Below are positions 60,099 to 64,000 of a DNA stretch of 64,000 nucleotides, piece after piece; positions within the stretch are counted from its first letter, which is position 1, and every line of letters begins with the position of its first letter. The notes under the pieces are model-generated. The model made no database searches, had not been told where the DNA came from, and saw nothing but the letters and a program-made list of their open reading frames with translations. A program made the position numbers and the translations under genes. The stretch lies in NCBI RefSeq assembly GCF_029774175.1, contig NZ_CP103834.1, positions 1,374,501 through 1,438,500 on the forward strand. The letters are read 5' to 3'. The DNA comes from Actinobacillus genomosp. 1 (lineage in GTDB: Bacteria; Pseudomonadota; Gammaproteobacteria; Enterobacterales; Pasteurellaceae).

Positions 60099-61469
60099 TT
60101 AGCGCATCGTTACAAACTCTTCCGAACCGGTCGGGTGAATGGCAACGGTATTATCAAAATCAGCTTTCGTTGCGCCCATTTTAATCGCTACCGCAAAACC
60201 TTGAATCATTTCGTCCACACCGAAACCGATTCCGTGTAAACCGACTACTTTCTCGTCTTTACCGACACAAACCAGCTTCATTCGGCAAGGTTGGCGATGT
60301 TGAGTCACAGCAGTGTACATCGCGGTAAATGAAGATTTATAGACTTTCACATTCTCCGCACCGTATTGTTCAATCGCTTGCGGTTCGGTTAAACCGACCG
60401 TACCAATCGGCGGGTGGCTAAAGATAACGGTCGGTACTAAATTGTAATCCAAATGTTCGTTCGGTTTATTGTTAAATAAACGTTCGGATAAACGACGACC
60501 TGCAGCTACCGCAACCGGTGTTAATTCAATTCCGCCTTCAATAATATCGCCGACCGCATAAATATTCGGCACGTTGGTATTTTGGAATTTATCGACGATA
60601 ATCTGACCTTTATCATTGGTTTTCACACCCACCGCATCAAGATTAATTTTATCGCACGCCGGCTCACGACCAATCGCCCAAATTAAGCAATCAACCGTTG
60701 CTTCACGCCCGTCCGCTAAGGTTAATACTAATGAACCGTCTGCATTTTTACGCACTTCTTGCGGAATCGCTTGAGTATGTAGCGTGATACCATCTTGCGC
60801 CAAGACTTCTAACAACGTATCGACAATTAACGGATCTTGCATACGTAGCGGTGCGTGTTGGCGTACAAATAAATGCGTTTCAGATCCTAAACTGTTTAAC
60901 ACACCGGCAATTTCAACCGCTATATAGCCGGCTCCGACCACCGCAACACGTTTAGGGACTTCACGTAATGCAAAGAACCCGTCGGAATCAATACCGTATT
61001 CCGCACCTTTAATCGCCGGAATCGACGGACGACCGCCGGTCGCAATTAAAATATGATCTGCAGTAACTTGCTCAGAACTGCCGTCAGCATAAGTTACTTC
61101 AACCGTTTTCGCATCCACAAATTTTGCAAAACCGTTAAATACATCAACGTTATTTTTTGCCAATACGTTGTTATATGAAGTATGAATACGTGAAATATAT
61201 GCCTCACGACTTTCAATTAATTTGGTGAAATCAAAGTTATTGACCGTGACATCAAAGCCGTAATCCGGTGCATAACTGTTAATCGCTTCGGCAATATGCG
61301 CACCGTAGAACATTACTTTTTTCGGCACACAGCCGACATTTACGCAAGTACCGCCTAAATGTTTCGCCTCAATAATCGCACATTTTTTGCCGTAGCTTGC
61401 CGCACGGTTGATAGAAGCGATACCGCCGCTGCCGCCGCCAATCGCTAGATAATCATAATGTTTAGTCAT
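60099..61469 (-). CDS. gor: Glutathione reductase
   Basis: A 456-residue flavoenzyme that reduces glutathione disulfide with NADPH. It has the FAD loop GGGSGG (11-16), redox Cys42 and Cys47 in GGTCVNVGCVPKK, the NADPH loop VGAGYIAVEIAG, and the C-terminal catalytic His in HPTGSEEFVTMR. The start MTKHYDYLAIGGGSGG is the same as in E. coli, so the ATG at 61469 (AAAAGGAC upstream) is preferred over 61529. It supplies reduced glutathione to the adhC-fghA-yghU route elsewhere in this window. Confidence 0.96.
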   Translation of the reverse strand: MTKHYDYLAIGGGSGGIASINRAASYGKKCAIIEAKHLGGTCVNVGCVPKKVMFYGAHIAEAINSYAPDYGFDVTVNNFDFTKLIESREAYISRIHTSYNNVLAKNNVDVFNGFAKFVDAKTVEVTYADGSSEQVTADHILIATGGRPSIPAIKGAEYGIDSDGFFALREVPKRVAVVGAGYIAVEIAGVLNSLGSETHLFVRQHAPLRMQDPLIVDTLLEVLAQDGITLHTQAIPQEVRKNADGSLVLTLADGREATVDCLIWAIGREPACDKINLDAVGVKTNDKGQIIVDKFQNTNVPNIYAVGDIIEGGIELTPVAVAAGRRLSERLFNNKPNEHLDYNLVPTVIFSHPPIGTVGLTEPQAIEQYGAENVKVYKSSFTAMYTAVTQHRQPCRMKLVCVGKDEKVVGLHGIGFGVDEMIQGFAVAIKMGATKADFDNTVAIHPTGSEEFVTMR

Positions 61470-61489
61470 AGTCCTTTTCCTACATAAAT

Positions 61490-61516
61490 AAAAGCGGTTC
61501 AATTCTAACCGCTTTT
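61490..61516 (-). terminator. Terminator after yqhA
   Basis: AAAAGCGGTT and AACCGCTTTT form a perfect 10-bp stem with a 7-nt loop, made from two uptake-signal cores. Confidence 0.82.
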
Positions 61517-61547
61517 GATAAAAATGCATTAAATTATTGTGATAGAT

Positions 61548-62066
61548 TTAATGGTGTTTTACTGTCACCGAATGTGAGATTTTATCGGTATAAGCCATTG
61601 CAACCGCCGAAATCAAGAAAGTCACATGAATAATTACCTGCCATTGCATGGTTTTTTCATCCAAATTACCTGCATTAATAAAGGTTTGTAGCAAGTGAAT
61701 CGATGAAATACTGATGATTGACATACCCAATTTCACTTTTAATACCGAAGCATTGACATGATTGAGCCATTCCGGCTGATCCGGATGATCATCTACTCTT
61801 AATCTCGAGACGAATGTTTCATAGCCGCCGACGATAACCATAATTAATAAGTTGGCAATCATCACTACGTCAATTAAGTTTAATACCGTTAGCATAATAG
61901 TATTCTCATCCATTACGCCTAAGTTTACGATTAAGTTGTAGAGTGATTTCATAAACTTATAAGCATAGATACCTTGCACTACAATTAAGCCTAAATAAAT
62001 CGGTAACTGTAGCCAGCGGCTGGCAAAAATAATCTTACTTAAAATCGAATTATTAGCGGGTTGCAT
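61548..62066 (-). CDS. yqhA: YqhA/UPF0114 membrane protein
   Basis: A 172-residue inner-membrane protein with about four hydrophobic segments, matching YqhA (TIGR00645): FASRWLQLPIYLGL, LNLIDVVMIANLLIMVIVGGYETFVS, KVKLGMSIISISSIHLLQTF and WQVIIHVTFLISAVAMAYTD. The function is unknown. GAGGAAG precedes the ATG. Confidence 0.9.
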   Translation of the reverse strand: MQPANNSILSKIIFASRWLQLPIYLGLIVVQGIYAYKFMKSLYNLIVNLGVMDENTIMLTVLNLIDVVMIANLLIMVIVGGYETFVSRLRVDDHPDQPEWLNHVNASVLKVKLGMSIISISSIHLLQTFINAGNLDEKTMQWQVIIHVTFLISAVAMAYTDKISHSVTVKHH

Positions 62067-62098
62067 ACTTCCTCAAACATAAAAAATAACAATAAAAA

Positions 62099-62151
62099 AG
62101 CGGTCTAATTTTAGCAACTTTTTGCAAAAGTTTTAAGAAATCAGACCGCTT
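62099..62151 (-). terminator. Uptake-signal terminator after the second nitroreductase gene
   Basis: AAGCGGTCT (62099-62107) pairs with AGACCGCTT (62143-62151), with extra inner pairing of AAAACTTTTGC-type sequence. Confidence 0.7.
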
Positions 62152-62169
62152 GTTTAACAAATATTACAA

Positions 62170-62808
62170 TTACTTTTTAAAGCCCAGCCCGTTATTCCAA
62201 GAGACCGTATATTCAAGTGATAAACGACTACTCGGTAACGCTGCGGTGGCAGCCTTGCCAATCGCCAATAACATGACCGGTAAATAACGTGTCGTATCTA
62301 CTTCTAAAGCCGCCAGCACGGACGGGCGATCAAATACCCCTATTGCGTGAGTATCATAACCTTTATCTTTGGCAATTAACATTAATTGCATTGCCGCTAA
62401 ACTGGTATCGGTAATTACTTGATCGCGAATATCCTGTTCCGTTGCCGCATTATGTACGCTAAGTAAGAAATCCAACGAACGTTGTTTAAATTGTTGGTGT
62501 AAACAACCGGTTTCAATCGAACGATCTAAAATATCATCCAGTAACAATTGATATTGTAAATCCGCCAATACGAGAATCACCGCAGAAGCCGTTTCACACG
62601 GCGGTACATTAAATGCAACCGAGCCTAACAATTTACTTTTCTGCTCCGCATCATCCACCACGACAAAACGCCACGGTTGTAAATTTGCTTTAGACGGTGC
62701 AAGTTGCGCTAAACTCAACATTTCTTCTAATTCTTGGCGATCTATTTTCACATTAGGATTAAACACTTTGATCGTTTTACGCTGCTCAATAACGTTTTTA
62801 AGTTCCAT
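62170..62808 (-). CDS. Nitroreductase-family protein
   Basis: A 212-residue FMN nitroreductase-fold protein: VIEQRKTIKVFNPNV at the start (FMN phosphate contacts RxxxxF), LAQLAPSKANLQPWRFVVV, AAMQLMLIAKDKGYDTHAIGVFD and a C-terminal PSSRLSLEYTVSW. It differs from the NfsB-like enzyme at 8.3 kb. Reaction presumed to be NAD(P)H-dependent reduction of nitro compounds or quinones; the real substrate is unknown. GAAGGAAT precedes the ATG. Confidence 0.85.
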   Translation of the reverse strand: MELKNVIEQRKTIKVFNPNVKIDRQELEEMLSLAQLAPSKANLQPWRFVVVDDAEQKSKLLGSVAFNVPPCETASAVILVLADLQYQLLLDDILDRSIETGCLHQQFKQRSLDFLLSVHNAATEQDIRDQVITDTSLAAMQLMLIAKDKGYDTHAIGVFDRPSVLAALEVDTTRYLPVMLLAIGKAATAALPSSRLSLEYTVSWNNGLGFKK

Positions 62809-62969
62809 TCTTCATTCCTTCTATAAATTATTATCTATACCAGTGTACGTTTAGCAAATACAAAGAGGAATAGTCTAAATGGGGTATTTAACATTTTTTA
62901 TGCACTAGATCAAAAATCAGACAAGCGGTTAAATTTGAGCAAAAATCCACAAAATCCGTTCAATCTTGT

Positions 62970-64000
62970 TTAACGATGACAACTACCGACAATATCGAGC
63001 GAAATATCATATATTGGCAAGCTGTGTTTATTCATATCAATATCTAACAAGCTAAATACCGTATGGAATACGTTATCGTGTGAATAAGGCTTGTCGGCAT
63101 TGCGTTTAATACAGTCTAAATCAAACGGCTCATTTTTTTCCCAAGATTTTGAAAACCAAATCATCATCGGAACTTTAGTTTGTTCTTTTGGTGCAAGAGA
63201 GTACGGCGTGCTATGTAAGTAAATATCATTTTCGCCTAATGATTCACCATGATCGGAAAAATAATATACTGCACTTTCCCAGTCATCTCGTCTTTCTAAA
63301 CGTTGGAGGACTTGATCAAGAAACTTATCTAAATAAACAATACCGTTGTCATAGGTGTTTACCAATTCTTCATTACTACATTTACTGATTTCATTAGTAT
63401 CACAAGTCGGCGTAAAAAGGCGTTCGTTTTCGGTGTAGCGTTCATAGTAAGTTGGGCCATGGCTGCCGATCGTATGCAATACTATCACCGTATCTTTGTC
63501 TGAATTTTCAGCTAAGGCTTTATCCAATTCAGGTAACATCACTTCATCTAAACACTCACTATTGGTACAAAGTGAGGAAGCGTTACCATTAAAAGTATTA
63601 ATTTCTTTAACTCGATTAGCCACACCTTTGCTATCGCTATTATTTTCAATCCACACCACATTAACACCTGCACGACTCAAAATATCAAGTAAATTATCTT
63701 GATTTTTAGCAGTAACTTCATCGTACTGCTCTCGTGTCATTGATGAAAACAAGCACGGTACGGAAATAGCTGTAGCAGTTCCACAACTGCTGACATTACT
63801 AAAATTAATCAAATTCTCACCGCTTGCAAGACGGGCTGCCATTTTCGGTGTAGTCTGACGTGCGTAACCATTTAGTCCCCAATTCATCGCACGGGTTGTT
63901 TCACCTAGCACAATGACAGTCACATGGCGATAGCGATCAGGTTTTTCTATTTTAACATTTTCTGCTAATTTCTCGAACGGACGATTTTCTATTCGACTAT
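62970..64000 (-). CDS. eptA: Phosphoethanolamine transferase (EptA-like), 5' part outside window
   Basis: The last 343 codons of a sulfatase-fold enzyme; the frame is still open at base 64000. The catalytic domain is complete: nucleophile Thr in VLGETTRAMNWGLNGYARQT, then SSCGTATAISVPCLFS, TIGSHGPTYYERY and the metal-binding SDHGESLGENDIYLHSTPYSLAP. It has six Cys in pairs, as in EptA. EptA adds phosphoethanolamine to lipid A at the periplasmic face and lowers polymyxin sensitivity. The missing N-terminal part should hold five membrane segments. EptA versus another member (for example a core-specific transferase) is not fully settled. Confidence 0.85.
   Translation of the reverse strand, partial: SRIENRPFEKLAENVKIEKPDRYRHVTVIVLGETTRAMNWGLNGYARQTTPKMAARLASGENLINFSNVSSCGTATAISVPCLFSSMTREQYDEVTAKNQDNLLDILSRAGVNVVWIENNSDSKGVANRVKEINTFNGNASSLCTNSECLDEVMLPELDKALAENSDKDTVIVLHTIGSHGPTYYERYTENERLFTPTCDTNEISKCSNEELVNTYDNGIVYLDKFLDQVLQRLERRDDWESAVYYFSDHGESLGENDIYLHSTPYSLAPKEQTKVPMMIWFSKSWEKNEPFDLDCIKRNADKPYSHDNVFHTVFSLLDIDMNKHSLPIYDISLDIVGSCHR

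Noticed and set aside
1..64000. CRISPR arrays, rRNA, tRNA, insertion sequences, prophage
   Set aside because: No regularly spaced repeats, transposase or phage genes, or recognisable tRNA or rRNA sequence was found on either strand by eye. A dedicated tRNA or covariance search would settle small RNA genes.

Overview
The window looks like chromosomal DNA of a Pasteurellaceae member of the Actinobacillus pleuropneumoniae type. The main clue is the DNA uptake signal AAGCGGT(C), very frequent and often present as inverted pairs acting as terminators. This is the Actinobacillus/Mannheimia form, not the Haemophilus AAGTGCGGT form. Codon use is AT-rich and even, and I see no prophage, insertion sequence, rRNA, tRNA or CRISPR array. 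Species assignment is inference.

Region 1 (1-21 kb) is rich in redox and detoxification genes, each near its own regulator. It holds a truncated PQQ-type sugar dehydrogenase, an AraC regulator, a LysR regulator divergent from an old-yellow-enzyme homologue, a luciferase-like flavin oxidoreductase, PptA tautomerase with an alpha/beta hydrolase and a divergent LysR regulator, a beta-hydroxyacid dehydrogenase, an NfsB-like nitroreductase and MarC. The glutathione-dependent formaldehyde route follows: adhC, then a Phd/VapC-type toxin-antitoxin pair inserted between adhC and the rest, then yghU and fghA. Next come a BetT-type choline carrier, a GNAT/DUF72 pair, and an acetyltransferase/cyclophilin-like/hydrolase group with a divergent LysR regulator.

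Region 2 (21-34.6 kb) holds tehA, hxpB, a four-gene chaperone-usher fimbrial operon (pilin, unusually short chaperone, usher, tip-like subunit), an ABC half-transporter, luxS, letB (seven MCE domains) and the conserved ybfE-fldA-fur operon.

Region 3 (34.8-42.3 kb) is housekeeping: ybaK, a degenerate usg, a purine permease, ychN with a HI0933-type flavoprotein, infA, ytjB divergent from serB, yajQ and a DUF5363 small protein.

Region 4 (42.3-57.4 kb) is a complete maltose/maltodextrin regulon in one block: malP, convergent malT, then malK-lamB-malM (minus) divergent from malE-F-G-Q (plus). The 376-bp malK/malE gap carries two perfect CRP-type sites and tandem MalT-box-like repeats. Palindromes occupy most junctions inside the two operons. 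Maltodextrins would enter through LamB, bind MalE, cross by MalFGK and be processed by MalQ and MalP.

Region 5 (57.6-64 kb) holds cstA, yjjV (TatD family), gor, yqhA, a second nitroreductase and the C-terminal part of an EptA-type phosphoethanolamine transferase running off the window end.

I found no clearly new defence or mobile system. The most unusual items are the single-domain fimbrial chaperone with its pilus operon, the toxin-antitoxin insertion with a readable promoter and operator, and the palindromes at mal gene junctions.
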